A program made the position numbers and the translations under genes. From the NCBI GenBank assembly GCA_016929775.1, contig JAFGIE010000204.1, positions 1 through 39,696 on the forward strand: a DNA stretch of 39,696 bases, in the 5' to 3' direction. The notes beneath the pieces were generated by a model. It searched no databases, was not told the origin of the DNA, and worked only from the letters and a program-made list of their open reading frames with translations. Shown here in pieces: positions 16,072 to 26,087 of this stretch (positions within the stretch are counted from its first letter, which is position 1; the number at the start of each line of letters is the position of its first letter). This DNA is from Anaerolineae bacterium (GTDB taxonomy: Bacteria; Chloroflexota; Anaerolineae; JAFGEY01).

Positions 16072-16680
16072 ATGAGACCGGAAAACCTGATTCCGATGGT
16101 GATCGAGAGTTCCGGGCGCGGCGAGCGCGCCTATGACATTTACTCGCTTCTACTCAAGGAACGGATCATCTTCTTGGGCACGCCGATCAACGACCAGGTC
16201 GCCAACCTGATCGTCGCACAGCTGCTGTACCTGGCGAACGAGGACCCCGAGAAGGACATCCAGTTCTACATCAACTCGCCGGGCGGGCAGATCACGTCCG
16301 GCATGGCGATCTATGACACCATGCAGCTGATCCCGGCGCCGGTGACGACCACGGCAGTCGGAATGGCGGCGAGCATGGCGACGATCCTGCTCACGGGCGG
16401 TACGCCGGGGCGGCGCTACGCGCTGCCGAACGCGACCATCCACCTCCACCAGCCATTGGGCGGCGTGCAGGGCCAAGCCACGGACATCGAGATCGAAGCC
16501 AAGGAGATCCTGCGCATGCGGGAGCTGCTCAACACCATCCTCAAGCAGCACACCGGGCTGTCCGATCAAGACATCCGCACGTACACCGATCGCAACTTTT
16601 ACATGACCGCGACACAGGCTGTCGAACTGGGCATCATCGACAAGGTGCTGACTGGGGAACCGGAAGCGTCAGAAGACTAG
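16072..16680 (+). CDS. clpP: ATP-dependent Clp protease proteolytic subunit
   Basis: A 202-residue serine peptidase that forms the double-heptamer chamber of the Clp protease. The catalytic triad is visible: Ser101 in [11 protein letters not shown], His126 in HLHQPLGG and Asp173 in YTDRNF. The N-terminus ([23 protein letters not shown]) is the conserved axial loop and first helix, with a short or absent propeptide. INSPGG (68-72) forms the oxyanion strand. MAT replaces the more common MGA after the catalytic serine, a small change. The ATG has GAGAGGA upstream, 52 nt after tig, and clpX follows after 9 nt. Confidence 0.98.
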   Translation: MRPENLIPMVIESSGRGERAYDIYSLLLKERIIFLGTPINDQVANLIVAQLLYLANEDPEKDIQFYINSPGGQITSGMAIYDTMQLIPAPVTTTAVGMAASMATILLTGGTPGRRYALPNATIHLHQPLGGVQGQATDIEIEAKEILRMRELLNTILKQHTGLSDQDIRTYTDRNFYMTATQAVELGIIDKVLTGEPEASED

Positions 16681-16689
16681 GATACGCCG

Positions 16690-18066
<1,377 letters not shown>

Positions 18067-18115
18067 GGACCGGCGCTGTCTTGCTGGCTATGCACAACCT
18101 ATGTTTGACCCAGCG

Positions 18116-18137
18116 CGAGGAGCCGCTCTCCTCCTCG
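18116..18137 (+). terminator. Weak hairpin after clpX
   Basis: CGAGGAG, an 8-nt loop, CTCCTCG: a 7-bp stem about 50 nt after the clpX stop. There is no clear T-run. It is the only candidate for ending the tig-clpP-clpX transcript in the 199-nt gap, where nothing else was recognised. Confidence 0.3.
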
Positions 18138-18265
18138 TGTTCCTGCGTGCCACGTTCACGATGAACAGCGCACGCGGGTGAGTATCCTCTGCACCGATGC
18201 ATTTCGCCCTGCATCTCACAGATGCTGAGCGCTAAGCATTCAAACCCAGAAAGCGAGCATCGCCA

Positions 18266-20074
18266 ATGGCAACTCCTTGGTCCCATGCTAGATCGGCTTG
18301 GACGAGGATCGCCGCTTGTATCCAGAGCGAACTAGTCGTGGCGTTTCTGTTTGATCTGTGCATGGCGCTTCTTTTGACTGCCTTGTTGACGGCGCCCGCG
18401 ATCCGCTATTTCGACACACGCATCTATGGTTACCCGGACGATGGATTCGAGTACGTGTGGAAGATCCGGTGGACGCGTCGGGCACTCCTCGATCTGCACA
18501 TCAGCCCAGCGCGGCTGTCCTACGTCAACTATCCCTTCGTCGAGGGCAACAACCCACAACTGATCGCTACACCCCTTCTGGGCCTGCTGGCACTGCCCTT
18601 GGGGCGTTGGTTGAGCCCGCTGGAGACCTACAACGCCCTGCTTTTCGTCTCGCTGGCGCTCAGCTGGCCCACGGCAGCATTGCTCTGCCACGAGTTCACA
18701 CAAGACCGGGCTTCCGCATCCGTCGGAGGTGCCCTCTTTGCTTTCAGTGCGAACCGGATGGCACATGCCGTAGGAGGACACCTTCCACAGACATTCACGT
18801 GGCTTTTTCCACTGATGGCCCTGTCCCTGTATCGCACTTGGCGTACTCCATGTCGACGTAACGGGGTGTGGGCTGGCATTGCGATGGGACTCTCCCTGCT
18901 CGTCGATCTGAAACACATGGCGCTGTTTGTCGCCCCGTTTGCCATTCTGTTTCTCGCATTCTGGGGCGTGGATCAGCGCACGCTCTGGACCCGCAAGCGC
19001 CTGACGTCCATTGGTCTAGCCTTCGGGGTCGCCGCACTGATCGCCGTTCCGTTCTTCTTGCCAGTCGCGATCGGCCGGTTTTCTGGTGAGATGGCACATT
19101 TCTATGCCCCTGGAGTCGTGCGCCACTCAGCAGATCTAATGGGCTTTGTGATCCCGCCACCCGAACATCCTTTCTACCAGTTGTGGCCCGGTCTTCGCGC
19201 TGTGAGCGCGCGTCTGGCCCTGCCCGGGTGGTACGAGAACATCTTCTACCTGGGGTGGGTGGCGTTCCCAATGGCTGTGGTCGGCGCAGCAACTCGGTGG
19301 CGACAGAGCTCAACGCGGTTCTGGGTAGTGGTGGCTTTGGTCAGCCTAGTACTGGCGCTTGGCCCCGTCCTAAAAGTTGACGGAGAGGTCGTGCAGTGGC
19401 GACTCGGACAGCGCAGTGGACCGGTACCTCTGCCCTATGCCCTGCTGCATGCACTGCCGTTCTACGACTGGGGACGCACGCCAGGACGTATGGTCACCCT
19501 GACGAGTATGGCGTGTGCAGTGTTGATATCGATTGGTGCAGCGATATTGCTGACACGCATTCGGCACGACATGGGAAGAATGCTGATCGCGCTCGGCCTG
19601 GTCTTCCTCGTGGTGGGAGACCAGATCTACACTTGGCCCTGGCCTCTTGCAGATGCCGAGATGCCCACGTTCTACAAGCAAGTGGCATCTATGCCAGAGG
19701 ACTTTGCCATCCTCGACCTACCCCTGTGGGAGTACCGCTGCGAACGGTACCAGCTCTACTATGCGGCGACACACGGTCACAGGATCGTCGGAGGGCTCAT
19801 CACTCGCCGGTCTCCTGATGCCGAGGTCCAGATGCGCCGGGTAGAGGCATTGGCCCTGCCGGGAACAGGTACAGACGGACCATCGAGTCTGGCCGATGAA
19901 GGAATCCGGTACGTGATCCTGCACAAGCAGTGTCTGGATGAGATGTTCCTGGACCAGGAGTCCTCCTTCCTAGCACAACACACAGGCCCTGCGGTATACG
20001 ATGACCGCTGGATCCGGGTCTTTGAGGTCCCGGGCGAGCCTGTCGTCCCGGCGCATCTCCTGTCGGCAGACTGA
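18266..20074 (+). CDS. Large polytopic membrane protein, GT-C/YfhO-like
   Basis: A 602-residue integral membrane protein with about eleven to thirteen helices and a soluble C-terminal domain of roughly 130 residues. The first outer loop holds DTRIYGYPDDGFEYVWKIRW (about 51-70), with paired acidic residues placed like the catalytic acids of GT-C glycosyltransferases. A second conserved-looking stretch, SANRMAHAVGGHLPQTF, lies between later helices. Such proteins usually transfer lipid-linked sugars on the outer face of the membrane, but I cannot name a subfamily. Stretches of the gene are visibly less GC-rich than its neighbours (some 60-base lines near 50-53%), which may mean recent acquisition. 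The ATG has only a weak AAAGCGAG site. It stands alone between clpX and the convergent isomerase gene. Confidence 0.7.
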   Translation: MATPWSHARSAWTRIAACIQSELVVAFLFDLCMALLLTALLTAPAIRYFDTRIYGYPDDGFEYVWKIRWTRRALLDLHISPARLSYVNYPFVEGNNPQLIATPLLGLLALPLGRWLSPLETYNALLFVSLALSWPTAALLCHEFTQDRASASVGGALFAFSANRMAHAVGGHLPQTFTWLFPLMALSLYRTWRTPCRRNGVWAGIAMGLSLLVDLKHMALFVAPFAILFLAFWGVDQRTLWTRKRLTSIGLAFGVAALIAVPFFLPVAIGRFSGEMAHFYAPGVVRHSADLMGFVIPPPEHPFYQLWPGLRAVSARLALPGWYENIFYLGWVAFPMAVVGAATRWRQSSTRFWVVVALVSLVLALGPVLKVDGEVVQWRLGQRSGPVPLPYALLHALPFYDWGRTPGRMVTLTSMACAVLISIGAAILLTRIRHDMGRMLIALGLVFLVVGDQIYTWPWPLADAEMPTFYKQVASMPEDFAILDLPLWEYRCERYQLYYAATHGHRIVGGLITRRSPDAEVQMRRVEALALPGTGTDGPSSLADEGIRYVILHKQCLDEMFLDQESSFLAQHTGPAVYDDRWIRVFEVPGEPVVPAHLLSAD

Positions 20075-20086
20075 TCTCCGTCCCGC

Positions 20087-20902
20087 TCAGATCAGGAACT
20101 GGCTGATGGTGCGCAGAGTCAGCAGAAGCATCACCTCGCGCAGGGGAGGTCTGCCCCACAACGGGCCATGCGGCTCGATGATCAGGTAGCCCTGGTAGCC
20201 GTGTTCGTAAAGAAAGGCCATGACCTTGCCCCACTCGATGTCGCCCATGCCCGCTGCGGGCTGTGAAGCCAGCTCGCCGTCTAGGTAGAGGTGCTCCTTG
20301 ACGTGCACGTGGTAGACGTGATCGCCATGATCGCGCAGGATCGGCAGATACGCGTCCCCGTGATGCAGAATGTTGGCTGGATCGAGCTTGATCCCGACCT
20401 CGGGCATGTGCGCCCACACCTTCTCGTAGGCCTCGATCCGGTCAAAGAACGAGTTGCCGTGCACGGCATAGAGCGCGACAATGAGCCCCGCCGCCTGCGC
20501 CTTTTCCAGGTAGGGCGGAAAAACCTCGACAAAGGCTGCCACGTTCTCGTCGAGCGATGCACCCTCGATCTGTCCCCCACCCGTGATCAGGACCTCTGCG
20601 CCCAGCATCTCGGCGTAGCGGATCGCCCGGTCGAGGCGATCGAGGCTTGCCGTGCGCTCGGCGGGATCGAGCGAGATGTGGTTCGAGCCCCACAGCCCAA
20701 ACGACGCCGCCTTGACGCCGTGCGCGTCGAGGATCTGGCGCATCTTGCGCACCCGCTCATCATCCAGTTCGCTGTCGAAACCGCTATGGGTGGGATGGTG
20801 CCAAAAGTTGAACTCGAGGCCCGCGAACCCGTGCTCGGCGGCGAACCGCGCGTCGGCATCGATCCCGGGCAGGTCATTGACGGCGATGAACCCCAGCTTC
20901 AT
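20087..20902 (-). CDS. Sugar phosphate isomerase/epimerase (TIM barrel)
   Basis: A 271-residue protein of the xylose-isomerase-like TIM-barrel superfamily, which includes inosose isomerases, hydroxypyruvate isomerases and ketose 3-epimerases. Metal-binding residues of the family fit the segments EVLITGGG, GIKLDPANILHHGD, YHVHVKEH and YLIIEPHG. The N-terminus MKLGFIAVNDLPG is typical. The ATG at 20902 has GGAAGGAG upstream; the longer frame to 21046 would overlap the oxidoreductase. It starts 40 nt after the Gfo/Idh/MocA gene in the same direction and is almost certainly co-transcribed, an arrangement common in inositol and rare-sugar oxidation pathways. The substrate is unknown. Confidence 0.9.
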   Translation of the reverse strand: MKLGFIAVNDLPGIDADARFAAEHGFAGLEFNFWHHPTHSGFDSELDDERVRKMRQILDAHGVKAASFGLWGSNHISLDPAERTASLDRLDRAIRYAEMLGAEVLITGGGQIEGASLDENVAAFVEVFPPYLEKAQAAGLIVALYAVHGNSFFDRIEAYEKVWAHMPEVGIKLDPANILHHGDAYLPILRDHGDHVYHVHVKEHLYLDGELASQPAAGMGDIEWGKVMAFLYEHGYQGYLIIEPHGPLWGRPPLREVMLLLTLRTISQFLI

Positions 20903-20942
20903 ATCCCTGCTCCTTCCTGTCCCATGGTTCAGGGCAGCGGCG

Positions 20943-21941
20943 CTAGTAGAGCGGCGCGACCCAGGTCTTGGTCCGATCGGCCTCGTACATGGCCTCCATG
21001 ACGGCGCTGCGCACTGCGGCTTCCTTGGCGCCGACGAGCGGCACATCCACGCCCTTCAGCGCGTCGAGGTAGAGGTTGAAGGCGTGCGGCAGATCTGCGG
21101 GCAGGTCCGTCCACGGAGCCTCGCCGTCGGCGCCCGGCACGTGCTCGCTCTTGTAGTACAGAGCGCCGTTGACGACCGTGGCGTGGCCCTGTGTGCCGCT
21201 GACCAGCACCGGCACCGGGTTGGCGTGGTCCACCCATCCCGCGGCGAGCACGCCCACGGCGCCATCCGCGAACTCGAGCAGCCCCTCGCCGTACTCGTCG
21301 CAGTCGCCATAGCGCCCAGTCGCGACGTCAATGTGCGCCGTCACGCTCACTGGGTGGCCCATCCACCACAGCATGATGTCCAGCAAGTGCGTGCCCAGAT
21401 CGCCGTAGGCCCCGCAGCCGGCGATCACGGGGTCCGCCATCCAGCGCCAGTCCGTGTCGAACCAGCCGCGCAGCGAGCCAGCGTGGCAGTAGCTCATCCG
21501 CACACGCGTGATCTTGCCCAGGTTGCCCGCCGCGATCTGCTCGCGCAGGAAGCGGTTCACCCCCGACCCGCGCATGAAATAGCCAGTCTGAAAGATCAGG
21601 CCCGCATTGTCGATCGCATCGGCCATGCGGTACGCGTCGCGCCCGCCCATGCCGAGCGGCTTCTCGACAAACATGTGCTTCCCTGCGCCGACGGCAGAGA
21701 GCACGAGCTGCTCGTGCCGGTTGGTCTCGGAACAGATGATCACCCCATCGACCTCGCGATCGGCGAGGACCGCGTCGGGATCGCGCGATGCCTGCGCGCC
21801 CAGCTCTTCGGCGCGCATGTCGGCACGAGCGTGCTGGTGGTCCCAGACCCACTTGACGGTCACGTCGTCGCGCGCCTTCAGAAAGCGCACAAAGCCAGGG
21901 GTGTGAACGTGGGCAGCGCCCATCAGTGCTACAGTGATCAT
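20943..21941 (-). CDS. Gfo/Idh/MocA family oxidoreductase
   Basis: A 332-residue NAD(P)-dependent dehydrogenase. The N-terminal Rossmann fold opens with VALMGAAHVHT, where the usual GxGxxG is replaced by GAAHVHT. MFVEKPLG (about 94-101) gives the catalytic Lys of the EKP motif. GCGAYGDLGTHLLDIMLWW carries the catalytic Asp and His of the family in the usual DxxxH arrangement. It probably oxidises or epimerises a cyclic polyol or hexose derivative. The ATG at 21941 has GGAGGA 3-8 nt upstream, and a promoter lies at 22013-22041. It is the first gene of an operon with the isomerase; the heparinase-like gene upstream has the same orientation. Confidence 0.93.
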   Translation of the reverse strand: MITVALMGAAHVHTPGFVRFLKARDDVTVKWVWDHQHARADMRAEELGAQASRDPDAVLADREVDGVIICSETNRHEQLVLSAVGAGKHMFVEKPLGMGGRDAYRMADAIDNAGLIFQTGYFMRGSGVNRFLREQIAAGNLGKITRVRMSYCHAGSLRGWFDTDWRWMADPVIAGCGAYGDLGTHLLDIMLWWMGHPVSVTAHIDVATGRYGDCDEYGEGLLEFADGAVGVLAAGWVDHANPVPVLVSGTQGHATVVNGALYYKSEHVPGADGEAPWTDLPADLPHAFNLYLDALKGVDVPLVGAKEAAVRSAVMEAMYEADRTKTWVAPLY

Positions 21942-22012
21942 GTGTCCTCCATCCACCTCAAGATGTGTTGGGCGGCACGATCGGAGCCGCCACCGTGCGC
22001 GGTACGAGGCGC

Positions 22013-22041
22013 ATTGTACGGCACTTTGCAGCCCGCCGCAA
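22013..22041 (-). promoter_or_regulatory. Sigma-70 promoter for the dehydrogenase-isomerase operon
   Basis: On the minus strand, TTGCGG, exactly 17 bp, TACAAT followed by GCGC. The -10 and the following GCGC are the same as in the promoter of the heparinase-like gene at 23929-23957. Confidence 0.68.
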
Positions 22042-22085
22042 GCGCCATCCCCTCGGAATTCCACAGGACGGGGCTGTACGGACCC

Positions 22086-22119
22086 CTCCCCCTGCCCCTC
22101 GCCAGGCTGGGAAGGGGAG
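22086..22119 (-). terminator. C-rich/G-rich inverted repeat after the heparinase-like gene
   Basis: CTCCCC pairs with GGGGAG across a 22-nt loop, and an alternative CCCCT/AGGGG stem lies inside it. It sits just after the stop of the heparinase-like gene and has the look of the C-rich palindromic elements dispersed in many GC-rich genomes. Termination is possible but not shown. Confidence 0.35.
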
Positions 22120-22129
22120 ACACCCGCGC

Positions 22130-23881
22130 CTACCAGCGGGGCTTGATCTCGACGACCAGGTCGAGGTCAGTCACGCCGCGCAGGTGGATTGCCACCTTGT
22201 GCGCGCCCTCGCTGAGCTCCTGCGTAGGCGGGTTGGGCGAGCTGGACAGCGGCGCCGCCCGCATGAGCTCGAACCGCGCCGCCGGGTGCCCGCGCACGAG
22301 CAGGTCGAGCTCCTTGCCTTCCTGCCGCAGCAGGGCGGCGCGCCCATCCGCCGCGATCGAGACCTGGGCCTCGGTGTGCATAAACCACCACACCTCGACG
22401 GGGGCATCCGCCTCGACGTGATCGGCGATCGCGACGTAGGCCCGATCGACCAGCGACAGGGTGCGCGTCACGCGGCGCGCACGCCCCGCGTACGCCGCGC
22501 TGAGATCCAGGCTCCCGCCCACCCGGTCCGGCCCAGCCAGCGGCTGGATCGCCGCAAAGGCGTCGAGCGCCTGATCGGGCCCGCCGTCAGGATCGATGAC
22601 CAGCGTGTTGTGCCCCTCGGCGCGCAGGCGGTAGAACTCCCACCGTTCGCGCTTGTTGCGGTGGCGCTGGTAGGCCTCGCGCTCGACGCCCGAGTCGACC
22701 GCCCAGCGCACGCCCAGGGCCTCCACGATGTAGCTGCCCAGGTCGAGGTGTCGATGCGCGCCATCGCGATTCTGCCCGCCTTGCTGGCCAACCACCAGTG
22801 CGTCGGGATCGTCCCACGCGCTGCGCATCGACATGCACTCCGCCTTGCGATAATGGCGATCGAGGGGCAGTTGGGTGGGGTCATAGTCGCGCGCGCTGTC
22901 GTCGAACCACAGCAGGTCAAGCACCCCCCCATTCCGCTCCGGGTGAGCCAGTTCGCTGTACCGGAACCACGTGTACTCCGGCAGGCTGTACCGCTGCCCG
23001 AGCCAAAAGTGCTGGGCGGTCGACATGCGCCGCAGCCCGCAGTCGCCAAAGTCAAGCGCCATGCGGTCGGCGCCGGACATGTAGATTTGGTAGCTGCCGC
23101 TCTGGGCAAAGCCGTCGATCTGGGAAAGGCCAAAGTCGCTGCCCAGCGCGCTCTCCAGCGCGGAGAGAAAGAGGATGTTGTAGCGCGTGCCATAGTCCCA
23201 GTACGTAGCGCCCTCGGTGCCTGCCCCATCGGGCGCATAGTAGCCCATGGCGCGCGGCAAGCTGCGCAGCGCGTGATGCAGGACCTGCGCGGCAAGCGCC
23301 GGGGCGCGGTCTGCGATCGCCAGGGCGCCGATCCCGATCCCGCCGTTGCACACCTGGTTCCAGTTGTTCTCGGCAGCCGCCCACCACCCGCCGCTGCGAT
23401 AGACCTCCATCGCCGGCTCCAAGCCATGGGAGATGATCGCCTCGCACAGCAGCGCGCGCTGCGCGTCCGTCCACTCGTCGTACAGCCAGTCGTAAGCCAG
23501 CGCCAGGGCATGCGTCATCTCGGCGGTGTCGAGAAAGTGGCTCGGGTTCCAGTCGGGGTACGCCGCCGCCGCCGCGACTTCGGCCCACACCCGCTCCCGG
23601 TACGCGCCCCCTCCCTCGAGGAGATGCACAAAGCCGAGCGTGCGCACCCGCTCCTTGACCCGGCGGCTGACCGAGAGCAGCCGCCGCCCGTCCGGGATCT
23701 CGTACTCGGAGGGAGGCAGGCCAAGCGTTTCGTCCGCCTCCGCCACGACCTGGGCGTACCACCGGCGCGCGTGTGGGTCGGTCTCGATCGTCCGCCGCAC
23801 GCGCGCGAGCAGCGCCGGATCGACGATCAGGCGTGGATGATCGGGTTTGAGTGTGGCGAGAATCTGTTCCAGTTCGCTCAT
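22130..23881 (-). CDS. Heparinase II/III-like protein (polysaccharide-lyase fold)
   Basis: A 583-residue protein with the two-part layout of heparinase II/III and alginate-lyase relatives: a helical toroid (about 20-330) and a beta-sandwich C-terminal domain (about 350-583). The toroid has WAAAENNWNQVCNGG, where Asn and nearby Tyr/Trp line the cleft, and DGAGTEGATYWDYGTRY, with the Tyr/His region used in catalysis. The second part carries GAHRHLDLGSYIVEALG, a likely metal-bound His/Asp cluster. There is no signal peptide, so it would act inside the cell on oligouronides, or be exported by another route. The ATG at 23881 has GAGGAGG upstream; the frame extends to 23950 but overlaps the promoter. 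Substrate class uncertain. Confidence 0.8.
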   Translation of the reverse strand: MSELEQILATLKPDHPRLIVDPALLARVRRTIETDPHARRWYAQVVAEADETLGLPPSEYEIPDGRRLLSVSRRVKERVRTLGFVHLLEGGGAYRERVWAEVAAAAAYPDWNPSHFLDTAEMTHALALAYDWLYDEWTDAQRALLCEAIISHGLEPAMEVYRSGGWWAAAENNWNQVCNGGIGIGALAIADRAPALAAQVLHHALRSLPRAMGYYAPDGAGTEGATYWDYGTRYNILFLSALESALGSDFGLSQIDGFAQSGSYQIYMSGADRMALDFGDCGLRRMSTAQHFWLGQRYSLPEYTWFRYSELAHPERNGGVLDLLWFDDSARDYDPTQLPLDRHYRKAECMSMRSAWDDPDALVVGQQGGQNRDGAHRHLDLGSYIVEALGVRWAVDSGVEREAYQRHRNKRERWEFYRLRAEGHNTLVIDPDGGPDQALDAFAAIQPLAGPDRVGGSLDLSAAYAGRARRVTRTLSLVDRAYVAIADHVEADAPVEVWWFMHTEAQVSIAADGRAALLRQEGKELDLLVRGHPAARFELMRAAPLSSSPNPPTQELSEGAHKVAIHLRGVTDLDLVVEIKPRW

Positions 23882-23928
23882 GGCCCCTCCTCGGGTTGAC
23901 ATCGTCGGCGCATCGAGTGACTGTGCGC

Positions 23929-23957
23929 ATTGTACCCGACCAGCGCGCAAGGGACAA
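23929..23957 (-). promoter_or_regulatory. Sigma-70 promoter for the heparinase-like gene
   Basis: On the minus strand, TTGTCC, exactly 17 bp, TACAAT followed by GCGC. It lies about 48 bp before the ATG at 23881. Confidence 0.7.
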
Positions 23958-24007
23958 GGGCGCCCGCGCGTCGGGATCTACGGTATACGGGGGGGCGCCG
24001 CGCCCCT

Positions 24008-25003
24008 CTATGCCGCCCCTTGCAGTGCGCGCTCGATCGCGGCGACGCACGCGGCGAGCAGCCGCTCCTCGCCCGCGTCGCCGATCACGCGCCCGAACAG
24101 CGCCGAGCCCCACGTCTCTGCCGCGCCGCTCGCCCCCGCCACGCCCGCCATCACCGCGCCCAGGTCCATGCCCGTCCGCTCGACCAGTCGGATCCCGCAC
24201 TCAGCCATCACCATGGCGCGCCCGTCCTTGGGAAAGGCGACCACGCACACGTCGCCGCCCACGCGCTGCAGCGCCGCCGTCACGGCGAAACCGTGGTCGT
24301 GCGAGCCGGTCTGGGCAACCAGGATGCTCCACGCGCCCACCCGGCGCTCGCGGACCCCGCGCAGCGCTGCCACAACGGCAGAACGGCGTGCAGCACGGCG
24401 ATCGGGACCATCGATGGCAGCGAGGACGTCTTCCAGGTAGAGGCCCGCAGGATCGAGCACTGCCGCCAGGCGCCGGAGGGCGCCCGCATTTGCCAGCTCG
24501 AGCCAACCTGTGTCGGTCACGATCCCCGCCGCTAGCGCGACGCTCATCCGCCGGTCGAGCGCGATCCCGTGCGCCATGAACTGCTCCACGAGCACCGAGC
24601 AGGTCGACTCGAGCGGCTCGACCCAACACCACTCGGCGCCAGAAGCAAGCTCGCTGCGCAGGCTCGCGTAGCGGTGCCCCCCGGGCACGTGGTGATCGAA
24701 CAGCGCGTAGCGGTCAGGCAGAGGGGCGCCGAGCATGCCCGGGCTGTTGACGTCATACAAGATCGCATAGTCGTAGGCCGAGAGGTCAGGGTCGATGATC
24801 GGGGAGAGGCCCAACCATGCCGCTAGGTCCCGCGCCGAGGTCTTGAGGCCCTGTGCAAAGCCCACGTCGCCGGGCAGCACGCGGCTCATGGCGTACGCAC
24901 TGCCCAGCGCATCGCAATCCGCGTCGCGATGCCCGACGTGAAGCAGCCGCAGGCCCGCCATGGCATCCACAAAGGCACAGAAGTCCGAGCGCCGTACGAC
25001 CAC
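24008..25003 (-). CDS. DHH-family phosphoesterase (NrnA-like)
   Basis: A 331-residue phosphoesterase of the DHH-DHHA1 superfamily, whose members degrade short oligonucleotides or cyclic dinucleotide products. The first metal motif is GHRDADCDALGSA (24-36), with His25, Asp29 and Asp31. The name-giving motif DHHVPGGH is at 103-110. Further acidic residues appear in AILYDVN (80-86) and in AAGIVTDTGWLELANA. A C-terminal DHHA1-like part ends the protein, with GASGAAETWGSALF approximating the usual substrate-binding GG motif. GTG 25003 is chosen for its GGGAGGAGGG site; the frame extends to 25150. It is downstream of the double GNAT gene with 118 nt between, so it may share that transcript. Confidence 0.85.
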   Translation of the reverse strand: MVVRRSDFCAFVDAMAGLRLLHVGHRDADCDALGSAYAMSRVLPGDVGFAQGLKTSARDLAAWLGLSPIIDPDLSAYDYAILYDVNSPGMLGAPLPDRYALFDHHVPGGHRYASLRSELASGAEWCWVEPLESTCSVLVEQFMAHGIALDRRMSVALAAGIVTDTGWLELANAGALRRLAAVLDPAGLYLEDVLAAIDGPDRRAARRSAVVAALRGVRERRVGAWSILVAQTGSHDHGFAVTAALQRVGGDVCVVAFPKDGRAMVMAECGIRLVERTGMDLGAVMAGVAGASGAAETWGSALFGRVIGDAGEERLLAACVAAIERALQGAA

Positions 25004-25026
25004 GCGCTGCCCTCCTCCCCGCGGGA

Positions 25027-25099
25027 CGCTGCGCGCCCACACACCCCTTCTCGCCCCTGCGCTCCGCGTGGGGGCGCCCGCGATCGCTGCGCGCCCACA
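25027..25099. repeat. 15-bp direct repeat ahead of the DHH gene
   Basis: CGCTGCGCGCCCACA occurs at 25027-25041 and again at 25085-25099, 58 bp apart start to start, in the gap between the GNAT and DHH genes. The copies are exact. They may be regulator sites or a chance duplication. Confidence 0.45.
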
Positions 25100-25121
25100 G
25101 CTGGTACGCATGAACTGCAAC

Positions 25122-26087
25122 TCAGTCGCTGCGGGGCGCGAACCGTGCATCGATCTGGCGGGCGAGCGTATAAACCGCCGGCTGAAAGGCGCGCAGCCAG
25201 AAGCGCGCCCCGAGCACGTTCATCGGCTCCCAATCGACCGTGCAGCGCACATAGCCCGCCTCGCGTGCCCACGCCAGCGCTCGGTCGAGGAGCGCCGCGC
25301 CGACGCCCTCACGGCGCGCGTCCGGGCAGGTGTAGGCCCCGGTGATGCTCGCCGTGCCCGGATCGCGGATGATCGTGCACGCGTCTTCGCTTGCCGGGCC
25401 GATGCGCAGATAGGCCACGGGCTCTCCCTCGCGCTCTGCCAACCACACGGCGTGTGCAGGCCCACCCAGCACCCGCGCGGGGCCGAGCTCCGGATCCTCA
25501 ATGAAGAGATAGGTCGGCGCGGAGGCCAGGTACTGCTGCAGGGCACGGTCCAGGGCCGCACAGGACTCCTGATCCGCGCTGCTCGCACGCCGGATCGCCA
25601 CATTCGCGCCTACGTCCACCATGGGCGTCAGGTCTCGCGCCGCGTCGGCGGCGAGCATCCCAAAACCCAACCTGTGCCAAGCGGCGATTGCGGCATCGTC
25701 GTGGGCCAAGAGTCCGACGAGGTGGAACAGACGGCCCTCTCCGACCCACCACGCCGCGATCGTGGCATACATCTCCTCATAGACCCGCGCGCTCTGCTCA
25801 GCGGCTGCGCCGTTGGCCCACTCGGGGCTGTACGCCGTGCGCAAGCCGCCGCGCGCGAGCGTGGGGAGCCAGAGCACATAACCGACGAACTGCCCATCAC
25901 GCATCGCGGCAACCCCGGGCGCATCCCGCGCCAGCTCGTGCAGCATCGGCAAGACGACCGCCGGGTCACCATAGCGTGGTGGCAGCGCAGGAACGAGGGC
26001 GCACAAGGCGCGGTAGCGCGCGCACGCCAGGGCTGTGGCACCTGGCAGATGATCGTCCACGAACGGCACGACCTGGATCGAGGTCAT
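25122..26087 (-). CDS. Protein with two tandem GNAT acetyltransferase domains
   Basis: A 321-residue protein made of two GCN5-related N-acetyltransferase folds, about 1-155 and 165-315. The second has the better acetyl-CoA motif (DARREGVGAALLDRAL) and the end motif AFQPAVYTLARQID. The first is degenerate: AAWHRLGFGMLA is recognisable but no clear RxxGxG/A is seen, so only the second may be active. Tandem GNAT proteins of this sort are common and mostly uncharacterised; mycothiol synthase is one example. The ATG overlaps the stop of the ATC hydrolase-like gene by 4 nt (ATGA), so the two are translated together. A longer open frame runs to 26714 but is out of frame with that gene and is not real. 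Confidence 0.85.
   Translation of the reverse strand: MTSIQVVPFVDDHLPGATALACARYRALCALVPALPPRYGDPAVVLPMLHELARDAPGVAAMRDGQFVGYVLWLPTLARGGLRTAYSPEWANGAAAEQSARVYEEMYATIAAWWVGEGRLFHLVGLLAHDDAAIAAWHRLGFGMLAADAARDLTPMVDVGANVAIRRASSADQESCAALDRALQQYLASAPTYLFIEDPELGPARVLGGPAHAVWLAEREGEPVAYLRIGPASEDACTIIRDPGTASITGAYTCPDARREGVGAALLDRALAWAREAGYVRCTVDWEPMNVLGARFWLRAFQPAVYTLARQIDARFAPRSD

Noticed and set aside
18067..18265. A tRNA or small RNA gene between clpX and the membrane protein
   Set aside because: No cloverleaf, CCA end or strong promoter could be found; only a weak hairpin.
21965..23899. A 644-codon open frame opposite the heparinase-like gene
   Set aside because: Antisense shadow: repetitive basic composition, no domain, no start signal.
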